64,000 nt of DNA from Odoribacter splanchnicus DSM 20712 (GCF_000190535.1 NC_015160.1:1798001-1862000); one strand, 5' to 3'; counted from the stretch's first letter, positions 7,893-17,607 are shown. Notes: generated from the sequence alone by a model not told the origin. Program-made: numbers and translations.

Positions 7893-9038
7893 CTATTGCT
7901 TTTTTATCAAAACTGTCTTTCCCGATATTTCAAAAGCCACACCTGTTGTCTTTGCAATCATACCGAGAATTTCATCCAGCGTCTGATCGCGGCGGGCAAT
8001 ACCGGTAAAAGGATGATCATGAAACTCTGCGGCTTCGAAAATGAATCCGATATCATACCAACGCGCCAGTTGCCGCATGATATCTGCCAAAGGCATCCGT
8101 TCATATTCAAATATGCCGTTTACCCAAGAAGTATAAAGCGAAACATCTACTTGCCGCGTATCCAACTGTTGCGTCCTGACATCGAGCACCGCTTGCTGGC
8201 CCGGTTTTAAACGGACACTTGCATTCCCATGCCTGAATTCTACAGCTCCCCGCACCAAGGTTGTCAGTACCTGCTGTTCTTCCGGATAGGTATTCAGATT
8301 GAAAGCCGTACCTAAAACCGTCACCCGGCTATCTCCGGCTTCTACGACAAAAGGATGCTCTGCATCGGCCTGCACATCGAAATACAATTCACCGCTGGCA
8401 TATACAACCCGCTCACGGCCAGTAAACCGGGTAGGAAAACGCAGTTCGGAAGCGGAATTAATCCACACCTGCGAGCCATCGGGAAGACGGAAGCGATACT
8501 CTCCGCCACGGGGCACCCGTATGGTATGGTAATGTACTACCGTATCCTCCTCCTGTTGCCTGTATTGCAATCCCGACAAGGTATCGTGTACAATCACTGT
8601 TCCATCGGAAACAGTAATGCTGTCGGTCAACAATCCGTCCAAAGCGATCGCCTCCCCGTCTGCCAATAATAAGGTAGCTTTTGTAGTACCCGGCGTTATC
8701 TCCCCAGTAGCGACAACCGGTGGCAGGCCGATCGGTCTCCACAAAATTACCCCTACTCCTAAAAATAAAACAATAGCAGCCGCTATACCGGCAGCAATCG
8801 TCCGCCTTATTCTCCTGCGCCTGTTCCGCATTCCCGACAGAGCCTTCTGTAAACGTTCCCAGGCCTCCGCAGATGTCTCCACTTCGAGCATTTTCAATAC
8901 CGTCTCCATCTGCCGGACATCTGTAAATAACCGTTTCACCTCCCCGTCATTTTCCAGACGGTCACGAAAAACCTTTGCCTCCGGTTCGGTCAAAGTCCCT
9001 GCACTATAATCCGCTATCCATTCGTATATGGTTTTCAT
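7893..9038 (-). CDS. FecR-family anti-sigma factor
   Basis: This 381-residue protein has a cytoplasmic N-terminal anti-sigma region (about 1-80), one membrane helix (about 84-102, IAAGIAAAIVLFLGVGVIL), the periplasmic FecR domain (about 150-250, with TIRVPRGGEYRFRLPDGSQVWIN and GELYFDV) and a C-terminal DUF4974 domain similar to STN (about 300-381, GIFEYERMPLADIMRQLARWY). Such proteins hold an ECF sigma factor until a TonB-dependent receptor signals. The start at 9038 is chosen over the longer frame to 9164 because MKTIYEWIADYSAG is the usual family N-terminus. No SusC gene follows, so its receptor is missing or elsewhere. Confidence 0.9.
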   Translation of the reverse strand: MKTIYEWIADYSAGTLTEPEAKVFRDRLENDGEVKRLFTDVRQMETVLKMLEVETSAEAWERLQKALSGMRNRRRRIRRTIAAGIAAAIVLFLGVGVILWRPIGLPPVVATGEITPGTTKATLLLADGEAIALDGLLTDSITVSDGTVIVHDTLSGLQYRQQEEDTVVHYHTIRVPRGGEYRFRLPDGSQVWINSASELRFPTRFTGRERVVYASGELYFDVQADAEHPFVVEAGDSRVTVLGTAFNLNTYPEEQQVLTTLVRGAVEFRHGNASVRLKPGQQAVLDVRTQQLDTRQVDVSLYTSWVNGIFEYERMPLADIMRQLARWYDIGFIFEAAEFHDHPFTGIARRDQTLDEILGMIAKTTGVAFEISGKTVLIKKQ

Positions 9039-9153
9039 TTTTTCTAATTTTTTATTATATTCCAAAAAATTTAAAATAGGTGACAAAAAACAGAAAAAAA
9101 ATTCACCAAACAGGAAGAAGATAGGGTGAAGACAGGCAATACAAACGTTACAC

Positions 9154-9215
9154 CTCCTATTCATAGCCTATTTACTCCTTATTCCCGACGTATGTATATA
9201 GGGTGTGAATAGGAG
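9154..9215. repeat. Inverted repeat between sigma and fecR genes
   Basis: Arms CTCCTATTCA (9154-9163) and TGAATAGGAG (9206-9215) are perfect complements separated by 42 bases. They lie in the 223-base gap between the sigma gene stop and the FecR start. They could be an operator or a long leader hairpin; nothing else supports a role. Confidence 0.35.
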
Positions 9216-9261
9216 ATGAATAAGGGTTAATCCCTAACCTGATGCTTTTTACACCGGCCAA

Positions 9262-9885
9262 TCACCTGCAATAGGTGGCATTGACGGTGCCGACCCGGCA
9301 AGCCGAATAGTCGGAAAAGACAGCAAAAAACAAGAAATAAAATTTTTGTGCTCCCAAAGTTTGCCGTAATTTTTGTAAAGCACGAATATAATGGGTCTTC
9401 ACAGTATTGACGGAGATATTCATTTCGGCGGCAACGGTTTTGTAAGACTTTCCATTAAAAATAATATCGGTAATCACCCGACGGGGATGCTTAGGAAGCT
9501 GTCCGATCGCAATATGCAGCTCGGCACGGATGCGTTCCTGCCGTTCCGCCGTTTCTCCCAACACTTCATCCAAAAAACTTTCACAGGATATTTCTATATC
9601 TTCAAAATAGCGTTTTCCGGCCTCCCTCATGGTTTTAAGTGCCGCTTTATTCACCGCCCCGAAAAGATAGGCTTCCAAAGACCCCGAAAACTTCCGTCCC
9701 CTCCAATTCTGCCACAAAGAAATAAACACCGCCTGCACGATGTCTTCGGCATCTTCGCGGCTGACCAAATAACGCATACAATAAGCACAAAGAAGCCGAT
9801 GATAACTACGGAATAAAATGCCCGTCGCTTCTTCGTCGCCTTTCGCCAATAAACGGATAATATTTTTTTCCTGTTCTTCTGCCAT
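9262..9885 (-). CDS. ECF sigma factor (RpoE-like, Bacteroidota FecI type)
   Basis: This 207-residue protein has sigma-70 region 2 (about 22-90, LVSREDAEDIVQAVFISLWQNW) and region 4 (about 120-175, IIFNGKSYKTVAAEMNISVNTVKTHYIRAL), with no region 3, as in ECF sigma factors. The C-terminal tail is longer than usual (about 25 residues). It precedes the FecR gene on the same strand and should be its partner. It begins eight bases after the stop of the MuiA-like gene, so the two may be co-transcribed, which is an unusual upstream partner for this kind of sigma gene. Confidence 0.92.
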   Translation of the reverse strand: MAEEQEKNIIRLLAKGDEEATGILFRSYHRLLCAYCMRYLVSREDAEDIVQAVFISLWQNWRGRKFSGSLEAYLFGAVNKAALKTMREAGKRYFEDIEISCESFLDEVLGETAERQERIRAELHIAIGQLPKHPRRVITDIIFNGKSYKTVAAEMNISVNTVKTHYIRALQKLRQTLGAQKFYFLFFAVFSDYSACRVGTVNATYCR

Positions 9886-9893
9886 CGGTCCGT

Positions 9894-11783
9894 TTATTCT
9901 ACCTCCAACCGTCTGTCTTTCGGATATTTCACCTTATAGCGCAGGATAAGATCGCGCTGTTCGCCGGGTTGCAAGATCAGCGGCCAGGTAACGATACCGG
10001 TATCGCCGTCCACTTTGCCACCGCTCACCTCTTCGGCAGTCACGGTAATACTGCTGTTGGCGGAGACGGGCAACTGATCGTAAAGAGTCAGATCAACCGC
10101 CTGCGGACGATTATTCCGAACGGATATTTTCCAACCTATCGTCTGTGTCTGCATAGCTCCCATCAGTTTCCGCGAGGTATATTCATGCTCTTTCGTGCGC
10201 TGTACGGCAATCTGCCGGTCGCGTCCGAGAGAAAACGAAAGCGTATCCCCGGCCGTATTCACATCGAGCACCGATTTACCGATGAACGTGCCTTCGAAAT
10301 AAATGTTGGCTTCTCCCTCCAACAGGTTAAGCTTGCTCCAATCGGTAACCTGTGCCATCAAAAAGGCATCTTTATCGATTTTCGGAGTACACCGGTAGAC
10401 ATAAGAGACCGGCAGTTCATAGCGGCCTATCTCTGCCACAATAGGCTTATTGTCCGATAAAACCGTATAGGGCATCTTAATCCCGAACTCATAACCTGTC
10501 GGTTGCCGGGTTTGTTCTACTTCAATCGGTATGCTCCCCGCCTCCTCTTCGGCAACTACCTCTTCCACAGGCGCGGTAGACATAAGAGCCAAAGTGTTTT
10601 TCCGGGCTTTCCGGGGAGAGCCATGACCGGCAACCACCACTTCCTCCAAACTTTGCGTATCGGGATCCAAGACAACATGCAACGTATTGCTACGCACATC
10701 AACCGTCCGCGAAGTATAGCCGATATACGCAAATTCCAACCGGTGTTGTCCCCCGGGCATCGTCAACGAATAACGGCCGTCGACATCCGTAGCGCAACCG
10801 ATAGTAGTACCCGGAATTTTAACCGTAGCTCCGATCAAGGGTTCATGGGTAATGGCATCCGAAACAATACCCGATACGTTATTTCCATTCATTTCATCGC
10901 GATAGACCGGTGCCGCCCATCCATAATTCAGCCGATAAGGCAACAGCCGGGGAGCCACATTCCCCGTTGAGGGACTGGAGGAAGAGAGCGACAAAGCGAC
11001 ATTTTTCCATGCTTCGCCCGTATGTTGAAAGATATTCGCTTTATAAGTAATGGAAAGTGGTTCGGTCAGACTCTCCGAACGAATGTCGTAGGAAGGAAAC
11101 CAACCGGCATTTTTAACATAATAGCTCAAGGTAAAGGTTACGGTACAGGCAGCCGGAGCATGAATACCCACCAGGATTTCCCCGGTACGTTTCAAGTCCT
11201 TCCCTTTCACCTGGGCCAATTCCCGGGACACCTGCCGATGCCGCCCGGACAGTTCTTCCAGCTGCCCGCCAATAGTCAATTCTTCGGCAGTGAGCGCTTT
11301 CATCCGTTCGGTGAAATAAGCGGTCGCTTCCCGGACAGTCGCCATAGTCAACGCATTGCTTTTACCACCTATCGTACAATTGTTTTTCAATACCTCCTGC
11401 CCCGCCTTCACGACAGCAAGAGCCGCTTTCCGTTCTTCCTGTTGTTTTTCTATTTTTTTCAAAGTCTGCTGCAACTGCTCCTGCTTACGCCCTACCGCCA
11501 CACTGTCCAGGAAATTATATTGCAGATTCACATTCGTGATCGTCAGTTTTCCCTTCGCACTCACCTGCATACTCCGGGCATCGAGATAAGGTGAAAGACC
11601 GGTAAACAGTAAAGCCGAATTGCCAGCCGGGATGTCCACCCGTTTAGTACGGGTTACCTGTGCTCCGTCGATAAACAGCATGACTTTCTCTGCCACCGTT
11701 TCCACTTTGCGCTGAGCCGTCGACACCGTGGTCACTATACACAGACAAAGAACCAGCCCTACATAATTCCTGAACTTTTCCAT
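9894..11783 (-). CDS. MuiA-family DUF4139 protein with inserted carboxypeptidase-regulatory-like domain
   Basis: This 629-residue secreted protein has a signal peptide (about 1-23), an N-terminal DUF4140 region (about 29-125) with a coiled coil (about 90-200, KQEQLQQTLKKIEKQQEERK), and DUF4139 from about 210 to 629 (HAPAACTVTFTLSYYVKNAG at the start; PLILQPGEQRDLILRYKVKYP at the end). A carboxypeptidase-D regulatory-like domain of about 90 residues (NNVSGIVSDAITHEPLIGAT onward) is inserted inside DUF4139. The family includes the so-called mucoidy inhibitor A proteins; its biochemical role is not established. It should be periplasmic or surface-exposed. A good -7 promoter element lies at 11837-11844, and the sigma gene follows by eight bases. 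Confidence 0.85.
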   Translation of the reverse strand: MEKFRNYVGLVLCLCIVTTVSTAQRKVETVAEKVMLFIDGAQVTRTKRVDIPAGNSALLFTGLSPYLDARSMQVSAKGKLTITNVNLQYNFLDSVAVGRKQEQLQQTLKKIEKQQEERKAALAVVKAGQEVLKNNCTIGGKSNALTMATVREATAYFTERMKALTAEELTIGGQLEELSGRHRQVSRELAQVKGKDLKRTGEILVGIHAPAACTVTFTLSYYVKNAGWFPSYDIRSESLTEPLSITYKANIFQHTGEAWKNVALSLSSSSPSTGNVAPRLLPYRLNYGWAAPVYRDEMNGNNVSGIVSDAITHEPLIGATVKIPGTTIGCATDVDGRYSLTMPGGQHRLEFAYIGYTSRTVDVRSNTLHVVLDPDTQSLEEVVVAGHGSPRKARKNTLALMSTAPVEEVVAEEEAGSIPIEVEQTRQPTGYEFGIKMPYTVLSDNKPIVAEIGRYELPVSYVYRCTPKIDKDAFLMAQVTDWSKLNLLEGEANIYFEGTFIGKSVLDVNTAGDTLSFSLGRDRQIAVQRTKEHEYTSRKLMGAMQTQTIGWKISVRNNRPQAVDLTLYDQLPVSANSSITVTAEEVSGGKVDGDTGIVTWPLILQPGEQRDLILRYKVKYPKDRRLEVE

Positions 11784-11836
11784 AATCCCAATTAAAATAA
11801 GGTATCTATAATTCCTCTGACCTTTGTTTCAGTATA

Positions 11837-11844
11837 CAAATATA
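11837..11844 (-). promoter_or_regulatory. Bacteroidota -7 element for MuiA-like gene
   Basis: On the minus strand this octamer reads TATATTTG, a full match to TAnnTTTG. A TTTG lies further upstream at 11868-11871 with 23-base spacing, which is slightly long. The expected start of transcription is about 45 bases before the ATG at 11783. Confidence 0.55.
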
Positions 11845-11923
11845 GTGAAAGGTGAGAGCAAAAACAACAAACTGGTTTGATTGATTTTACCGAACCGAAA
11901 ACAACAGGAGCCATGATAATACA

Positions 11924-11953
11924 AAACGGCCGCCGGAACCCCGGCAGCCGTTT
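11924..11953 (-). terminator. Terminator hairpin after mutB
   Basis: Arms of 13 bases (AAACGGC-C-GCCGG and CCGGC-A-GCCGTTT) pair with one internal mismatch and a 4-base loop. On the minus strand the stem is followed by TGTATTATC, a weak U-tract. It lies 22 bases after the mutB stop and probably ends the mutase operon. Confidence 0.55.
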
Positions 11954-11974
11954 CTTTATCATCGGATAATATTT

Positions 11975-14131
11975 TTACTTCCTGGCCAGTTGAAGCAAAA
12001 TTTCCATGACCTGGATAGCGCTCTTCGATACTTTCGTACCGGGTCCGAATACGGCAATTGCACCGGCATCGAACAGGAATTGATAATCCTGGTGAGGAAT
12101 TACACCACCCACATATACGAGGATGTCTTCCCGGCCTAATTTTTTCAATTCGGCGATAACGGCGGGTACCAGCGTTTTGTGTCCGGCAGCCAGAGAAGAA
12201 ACACCAACGACATGCACGTCGTTTTCAACAGCTTGTTTAGCCGTTTCTTCCGGTGTCTGGAACAAAGGTCCCATATCGACATCGAAGCCCATATCGGCAT
12301 AACCGGTGGCAACCACTTTGGCTCCCCGGTCGTGACCGTCCTGGCCCATTTTAGCGATCATGATACGTGGACGACGTCCGGTCAGTTCGGCAAACTCATC
12401 GGTCATTGCCTTTGCTTTCTCGAAGTCGGCATCTTCGCCGGCAACACTTGAATATACTCCACTCACAGTTCTGATAACAGCTTTATAACGTCCGACAACT
12501 TTTTCACATGCATAGGAGATTTCTCCCAGAGAAGCGCGTTTCTTAGCAGCATCTACAGCCAATTCCAGCAAATTACCTTCGCCGGTTTCGACACATTTGG
12601 TGATGGCATCCAGAGCTGCGTCTACTTCGGCCTGATTACGTTCGGCTTTCAGTTTTTTCAGACGGGCGATCTGAGCTTCACGAACTGCAGTATTATCAAT
12701 TTCAAGAATATCGATCGGATCCTCTTTGTCTAAACGGTATTTATTCACTCCTACAATTGTCTGTTCGCCACTATCGATACGGGCCTGTGTACGGGCAGCA
12801 GCTTCTTCGATACGGAGTTTTGGCAAACCGGATTCTATAGCCGCAGCCATACCTCCCAGTTTCTCAATTTCCTGAATATGTTCCCAAGCCTTATGTACCA
12901 ATTCGTTGGTCAGGTTTTCTACATAGTAAGAACCGGCCCATGGGTCGACTGCCTTACAAATGGTAGATTCTTCCTGGATATAAATCTGAGTATTACGGGC
13001 AATACGGGCGGAAAAGTCGGTCGGCAATGCAATAGCCTCATCCAATGCATTGGTATGCAATGACTGTGTATGTCCCAGAGCAGCCCCCATAGCCTCGATA
13101 CAGGTACGTCCTACGTTATTGAACGGATCCTGTTCGGTCAGTGACCAACCGGAAGTCTGGGAGTGTGTACGCAGAGCCAGGGATTTCGGATTTTTCGGAT
13201 TGAATTGTTTGACAATCTTAGCCCACAACAGACGACCGGCACGCATTTTAGCGATTTCCATAAAATGGTTGGTTCCGATAGCCCAGAAGAAGGACAGACG
13301 CGGAGCGAAAGCATCGATATCCATTCCGGCGTTTACTCCGGCACGCAGATATTCCAAACCGTCGGCCAGGGTATATGCCAACTCGATATCGGCGGTAGCA
13401 CCTGCTTCCTGCATGTGATAACCGGAAATAGAGATAGAGTTGAACTTCGGCATATTCTTGGACGTATATTCGAAGATATCGGCGATGATCTTCATCGAGA
13501 ATTTCGGCGGGTAAATATAGGTATTACGCACCATAAATTCTTTCAGGATATCGTTCTGAATGGTTCCGGACAGCTGCTCCAGGGTAGCCCCTTGTTCCAA
13601 TCCGGCAACAATATAGAAAGCCAGCACCGGAAGCACGGCACCGTTCATGGTCATAGATACGGACATCTTATCCAAAGGGATCTGATCGAACAGGATCTTC
13701 ATGTCCAGGATAGAGTCGACAGCCACACCGGCTTTACCGACATCCCCGATTACACGCGGGTGGTCGGAGTCGTATCCACGGTGGGTAGCCAGGTCGAATG
13801 CCACAGACAAACCTTTCTGTCCGGCAGCCAGATTGCGGCGATAGAAAGCATTCGACTCTTCAGCGGTAGAGAATCCGGCATACTGACGGATCGTCCAGGG
13901 ACGCAAAGGGTACATGGCAGAATACGGTCCACGGAGATAAGGCGGAATACCGGCAACATAATCCAGATGTTCCATACCTTTCAAATCATCGGCAGTATAT
14001 ACCGGTTTCACCGGAATCAACTCAGGGGTCGTCCAGTTTTTAGCGATGTGGTTGGCTTTTTCCCATTCAGCGGCGCTCATGGAAGCCTTTTCAGACGCTT
14101 TAATATTTATATCTTTAAAATTCGGTTTCAT
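11975..14131 (-). CDS. mutB: Methylmalonyl-CoA mutase, large (catalytic) subunit
   Basis: This 718-residue enzyme interconverts succinyl-CoA and methylmalonyl-CoA with adenosylcobalamin, the step leading to propionate in Bacteroidales. The N-terminal TIM-barrel domain shows [20 protein letters not shown] and [20 protein letters not shown], and [19 protein letters not shown] further on. The C-terminal cobalamin-binding domain carries the DxHxxG motif in [16 protein letters not shown] (about residues 593-608) and [20 protein letters not shown]. Length is normal. It follows the small-subunit gene by 38 bases on the same strand, forming the usual mutA-mutB operon. Confidence 0.97.
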   Translation of the reverse strand: MKPNFKDINIKASEKASMSAAEWEKANHIAKNWTTPELIPVKPVYTADDLKGMEHLDYVAGIPPYLRGPYSAMYPLRPWTIRQYAGFSTAEESNAFYRRNLAAGQKGLSVAFDLATHRGYDSDHPRVIGDVGKAGVAVDSILDMKILFDQIPLDKMSVSMTMNGAVLPVLAFYIVAGLEQGATLEQLSGTIQNDILKEFMVRNTYIYPPKFSMKIIADIFEYTSKNMPKFNSISISGYHMQEAGATADIELAYTLADGLEYLRAGVNAGMDIDAFAPRLSFFWAIGTNHFMEIAKMRAGRLLWAKIVKQFNPKNPKSLALRTHSQTSGWSLTEQDPFNNVGRTCIEAMGAALGHTQSLHTNALDEAIALPTDFSARIARNTQIYIQEESTICKAVDPWAGSYYVENLTNELVHKAWEHIQEIEKLGGMAAAIESGLPKLRIEEAAARTQARIDSGEQTIVGVNKYRLDKEDPIDILEIDNTAVREAQIARLKKLKAERNQAEVDAALDAITKCVETGEGNLLELAVDAAKKRASLGEISYACEKVVGRYKAVIRTVSGVYSSVAGEDADFEKAKAMTDEFAELTGRRPRIMIAKMGQDGHDRGAKVVATGYADMGFDVDMGPLFQTPEETAKQAVENDVHVVGVSSLAAGHKTLVPAVIAELKKLGREDILVYVGGVIPHQDYQFLFDAGAIAVFGPGTKVSKSAIQVMEILLQLARK

Positions 14132-14169
14132 GTTTCAATAGTTAAAAAGTTACAGAGTTACCCGTTACT

Positions 14170-16047
14170 TTATTTAATACCTAATTTTACCTGGTAGCCT
14201 TTCAGTTCTTCCAGTACATTGTTCTTCACGTGGATATAGTTCAGCAATCCTTTTGCTTCCAGTTCGGGACGGCTTTCTGGATTACCCGCAACTACAACGA
14301 TAGCTTTATCTTTCAGTTTTTCGAAAGCTTCGGGTGCAAATCCGGCATATTCATCGTCGGAGCTACACAGCACAACGATAGCGGCTTTATTGTCCAGACA
14401 CGCCTGAACCCCTTCATCGACCGTCTTGAAGCCATTGTTGTCTTTTACTTCAAATCCGGCACAAGCGAAGAAGTTACATGCAAACTGAGCCCGTGCTTTA
14501 CGCATAGCCAGATTACCCATCGGAAACATATAGACAACCGGACGACCGTTTTTAGCCGAGAAAGCATCGGTTTGCAGGCGCATCGCCTCGAATGCAGCCG
14601 GTCCGCGGTAAGGTTTCAGGGTTTCGATTTCAGCGCCTTCGGCAGTTTCGTCTTCGGGTTCGAAGATGCAGGCACACAGCTGACGATCGATCTTTTCGTT
14701 GAAGTTAGGGAACTGGTTAACACCCACAAAGTTTTCTTTACGCTGAGCGATAGCCAGGTTACGAGCCTGGGCGGTAGCTTTCACAGCAGCCTGAACAAAT
14801 CCTTTCTTCAATGCTTCGATATACCCTCCCTGCTCCTGAGTTTCCAGGAATAATTTCCAGGCAGCTTCAGCAATATTCTGGGTCAGTTCCTCGATATAAT
14901 ATGAACCGCCGGCAACATCGACGATCTTGGCAAAGTGCGACTCTTCTTTCAGCAACAACTGCTGGTTGCGGGCAACACGTTCCGCCACGTCGGAGGGATG
15001 ACATTCGAAGGTATCGTCGAACGGATGAACGGTGAACGAATCGACACCGCCCAATACGGCCGACATCGTTTCGGTCTGAGTACGCAGCATATTTACGTTC
15101 GGATCGTATACGGTTTTATTCCATTCAGAAGTTTCTGCATGGATATTCATCTTACATTTGCAATCGCAAGACGGATTGTAGGCTTTCACGATGTGAGCCC
15201 ACAAGTAACGGGCAGCCCGCAATTTAGCGATCTCCATGAAATACTTGGAACCGGTAGCGAAGTGGAAACGGATTTTCGGAGCCACTTCATCGATCTTCAT
15301 TCCTGCATCCGTCAGTTTGTCCAGATATTCAACACCGGCAGCCAGTGAGAATCCCAACTCCTGAACGATAGAAGATCCTGAGTTATTGAAAACATATCCA
15401 CCTACTTCAATGGTCTTGAAGTTTTTGTAGGCAGCCATTTTTTCAAGATTTACTTTTACGTTTTCGAAAGGTTTGTCGCAACAGTTCTTTCCTTTCCGGG
15501 TGAGAGCGGTCAACGGATCGACATTGATTCCCCCCTGTATTTTTTCAGGTGCAATACCTCTTTCTTCCACAACAGCCTTAAATGCATCCAGGATACTTCC
15601 TTTTTTACATCCGGCGACAAAGTTGATTTCCACACATTCCAGGCAGATGTCTTTCAGGAGGACTTCCATATCTGCTTTGGTAAATTCCTGGCATCCATTC
15701 AGTACAAAACCCAGTGAGTTGACACCGCGATTCAATACATCCAATGCTTTTTTATTTGCTTCAGCCAGATCTTCCACAACGATATCCTGACGTACATACC
15801 AATCGTTGTTATCTTTTTTGTTACCTCTCACAAACGGGAATTCGCCGGGTAGACAATCCAGATTTTTCAGATCCTGCATATTCTCCAACCGGTACATCGG
15901 CTGAACATTAAAACCCTCATTGGTTCTCCATACAAGCTTTTTATTGAAATCGGCCCCTTTCAGGTCGACAGTGACTTTGTCGATCCACTCTTGCATTGTG
16001 TTCGGCGCAAACTCACTGAAAAGCTTACAATTTTCTTTTTCTGCCAT
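14170..16047 (-). CDS. mutA: Methylmalonyl-CoA mutase, small subunit
   Basis: This 625-residue protein is the non-catalytic partner of the large subunit. It shares the barrel fold (GSKYFMEIAKLRAARYLWAH; NIHAETSEWNKTVYDPNVNM) but the C-terminal cobalamin-like domain lacks the DxHxxG histidine, having NLAMRKARAQFACNFFACAG at that place, as is normal for this subunit. The start at 16047 (MAEKENCKLFSEFAPNT) is supported by the promoter element at 16090-16097. Several cysteine-rich stretches (CDCKCK, CNFFACAG) are visible. High use of CGT arginine codons fits strong expression. Confidence 0.96.
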   Translation of the reverse strand: MAEKENCKLFSEFAPNTMQEWIDKVTVDLKGADFNKKLVWRTNEGFNVQPMYRLENMQDLKNLDCLPGEFPFVRGNKKDNNDWYVRQDIVVEDLAEANKKALDVLNRGVNSLGFVLNGCQEFTKADMEVLLKDICLECVEINFVAGCKKGSILDAFKAVVEERGIAPEKIQGGINVDPLTALTRKGKNCCDKPFENVKVNLEKMAAYKNFKTIEVGGYVFNNSGSSIVQELGFSLAAGVEYLDKLTDAGMKIDEVAPKIRFHFATGSKYFMEIAKLRAARYLWAHIVKAYNPSCDCKCKMNIHAETSEWNKTVYDPNVNMLRTQTETMSAVLGGVDSFTVHPFDDTFECHPSDVAERVARNQQLLLKEESHFAKIVDVAGGSYYIEELTQNIAEAAWKLFLETQEQGGYIEALKKGFVQAAVKATAQARNLAIAQRKENFVGVNQFPNFNEKIDRQLCACIFEPEDETAEGAEIETLKPYRGPAAFEAMRLQTDAFSAKNGRPVVYMFPMGNLAMRKARAQFACNFFACAGFEVKDNNGFKTVDEGVQACLDNKAAIVVLCSSDDEYAGFAPEAFEKLKDKAIVVVAGNPESRPELEAKGLLNYIHVKNNVLEELKGYQVKLGIK

Positions 16048-16089
16048 AATTTATATATTTAACTGTAACTGTTTGTTTGAAAAAACGAA

Positions 16090-16097
16090 CAAATTTA
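16090..16097 (-). promoter_or_regulatory. -7 element of mutA-mutB promoter
   Basis: On the minus strand this reads TAAATTTG, a full match to TAnnTTTG. A T-rich stretch about 18 bases further upstream could serve as the -33 region. Transcription would start some 35-40 bases before the mutA ATG. Confidence 0.55.
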
Positions 16098-16170
16098 ACC
16101 CTTTCAAAGGATTAAAAAAATTATTTAGTGCCTTTTTTCCGTATTTAGAACGTTTGTACCCCCGTCACTT

Positions 16171-16500
16171 TTATCCTTCCTCATTCAGGCGCCGATAAAT
16201 ACGTACGGTTCCGGCTTCTTCCGGATTACCGTTATCCCATATCTTTATCCGCAATTCATTTGGATCTACCGATTGCCATTCCCCGATCCCCAATTCATTT
16301 TGCCGGGTATCCAACTCTTCGCAAATCAGCTTATCGCCTTCTTTTTTCATCCGGAAACGTGTAACTCCACACCACAACTCATTTCCAAGCGTATCTTTCA
16401 CGGAATAAAAACACAGGTTATAAATTCCGGCAGTCACCTCCATCTCATAATACAACTGATTCGCTTCGTATCTCCACCGACCGACGAAAGGAGCCGCCAC
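16171..16500 (-). pseudogene. Probable 3' fragment of a lipocalin-like protein gene
   Basis: A 109-codon frame starts at a GTG and encodes a beta-rich sequence (FVGRWRYEANQLYYEMEV, later YNLCFYSVKDTLGNELW and GTVRIYRRLNEEG) that looks like a small beta-barrel of lipocalin type. The reading frame stays open upstream to about 16530 with protein-like text, then meets a stop inside a perfect terminator hairpin (16524-16559). There is no room for a promoter or signal peptide, so this is more likely the 3' end of a lost gene than an intact one. I do not recognise the family. Confidence 0.4.
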
Positions 16501-16523
16501 CCCGGGGAAATCACTGCAGATAG

Positions 16524-16559
16524 AAAACCATTATCCAACTGGCTTTGGATAATGGTTTT
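16524..16559. terminator. Bidirectional terminator, perfect 15-bp stem
   Basis: AAAACCATTATCCAA (16524-16538) and TTGGATAATGGTTTT (16545-16559) are perfect complements around a 6-base loop. T-runs occur in the outer parts of both arms. It sits 50 bases after the AraC gene stop on the minus strand and probably ends that transcript. Confidence 0.75.
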
Positions 16560-16608
16560 ATTGAAAATCCAGAAAGTAAACTAAAACCGTCCGGTCTAAC
16601 CGGATGCT

Positions 16609-17487
16609 CTATGCTGTAGAAGAACGACGATAGCTTTCGGGGGAACTACCCGAAACACGACTGAAATATTTGGAAAAAAGTGATTGTTCATTAAACCCTA
16701 ATTCGTAGGCTATTTCCTTAATGGCCATTGGTGAATTACGCAACAGAATCTGTGCTTCGAGCACAATGTATTCCTCTATCCACCGTGCGGCACTGCGTCC
16801 GCTCACCAGTCGGATTACAGTAGTAAGATGGCGGGGTGTCAGTGAAAGTTCGCCGGCATAAAATGATACGCGCCGTTGCTTACGGTAATGGGTGTGTAGC
16901 AAATCGAGGAAATCATAAAAGATCTTCTCACTGTGCGACGCGGGAGTGGCAGTGTCTTCCAGCCGCCGACAGATATTACGTACTTGACAGAACATACCCA
17001 GGATGAGCGGATAAAGAGTATCTGCGGAATCTCTCAAACCAGGAGCATCGGCGCAAAGACATAGGAGCTCGTAGAAGCGAGTCAACCGCCCGTGCTCATC
17101 ATCATTGACGGCAATGAAAGCATCACGTATCGCAATCTTTCCCAAGGTACGTTCTGCTAAAACAAGCTGCCTCCAAAAAGATTTGGAAAGCAACAGCCCC
17201 ACACATCGGAAGCCGGGGCTACGACTTACAATACGACAGGCACAGGGGGCGATGAAACACAACAGGTGTTCACGGTTGAAGCGATAGGACTGTAAGTTGA
17301 TATCCAATTGCATTTCTCCATCCAGACACAAAAAAAGACAGGGTATGTCTATCTTTACCGGATTATCGTGTGTGCCGAAAAGGTCATTTTCGCGCCAAAT
17401 CACGAAAGGAGTCACCTCTTTACCCAACTGCAAACGTTGAAGTAATTTATCGAATGTAAATATAGGCTGAATCATACAAATAAACAT
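16609..17487 (-). CDS. AraC-family transcriptional regulator
   Basis: This 292-residue protein has an N-terminal cupin-like sensor region (about 20-170) and a C-terminal double helix-turn-helix (about 190-287): SFYAGELSLTPRHLTTVIRLVSG for the first helix-turn-helix, then MAIKEIAYELGFNEQSLFSKYF for the second, the usual AraC/XylS signature. It is divergent from the alkyl sulfatase gene, sharing a short promoter region, so it is probably that gene's activator. The ATG at 17475 (MIQPIFTF) is an equally good start. Arginine codons are mostly CGT and CGC, as in the sulfatase and unlike most neighbours. Confidence 0.88.
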   Translation of the reverse strand: MFICMIQPIFTFDKLLQRLQLGKEVTPFVIWRENDLFGTHDNPVKIDIPCLFLCLDGEMQLDINLQSYRFNREHLLCFIAPCACRIVSRSPGFRCVGLLLSKSFWRQLVLAERTLGKIAIRDAFIAVNDDEHGRLTRFYELLCLCADAPGLRDSADTLYPLILGMFCQVRNICRRLEDTATPASHSEKIFYDFLDLLHTHYRKQRRVSFYAGELSLTPRHLTTVIRLVSGRSAARWIEEYIVLEAQILLRNSPMAIKEIAYELGFNEQSLFSKYFSRVSGSSPESYRRSSTA

Positions 17488-17559
17488 GCAAATAGGGTCA
17501 ATAAACTATTTAATCCTCAATAATCGTACGAATATACAAATGAAATACAGAAAAGCACA

Positions 17560-17590
17560 TTTACAAGCGTGAAAAATCTCCGTTACTTTG
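17560..17590 (+). promoter_or_regulatory. Promoter of alkyl sulfatase gene
   Basis: TTTA (17560-17563), 19 bases, then TTACTTTG (17583-17590): each part differs by one base from the Bacteroidota TTTG/TAnnTTTG promoter. This places the RNA start downstream of the ATG at 17569 and so favours translation from 17608 or 17614. Confidence 0.5.
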
Positions 17591-17607
17591 TATCGAAATC
17601 AAATCAG

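Noticed and set aside
13163..14197. Plus-strand 344-codon frame opposite mutB
   Set aside because: It is an antisense shadow of the conserved mutB gene; its translation has no domain-like pattern.
17569..17607. Longer N-terminus for the alkyl sulfatase
   Set aside because: The -7 promoter-like element lies inside this stretch, and a normal signal peptide starts at 17608-17614.
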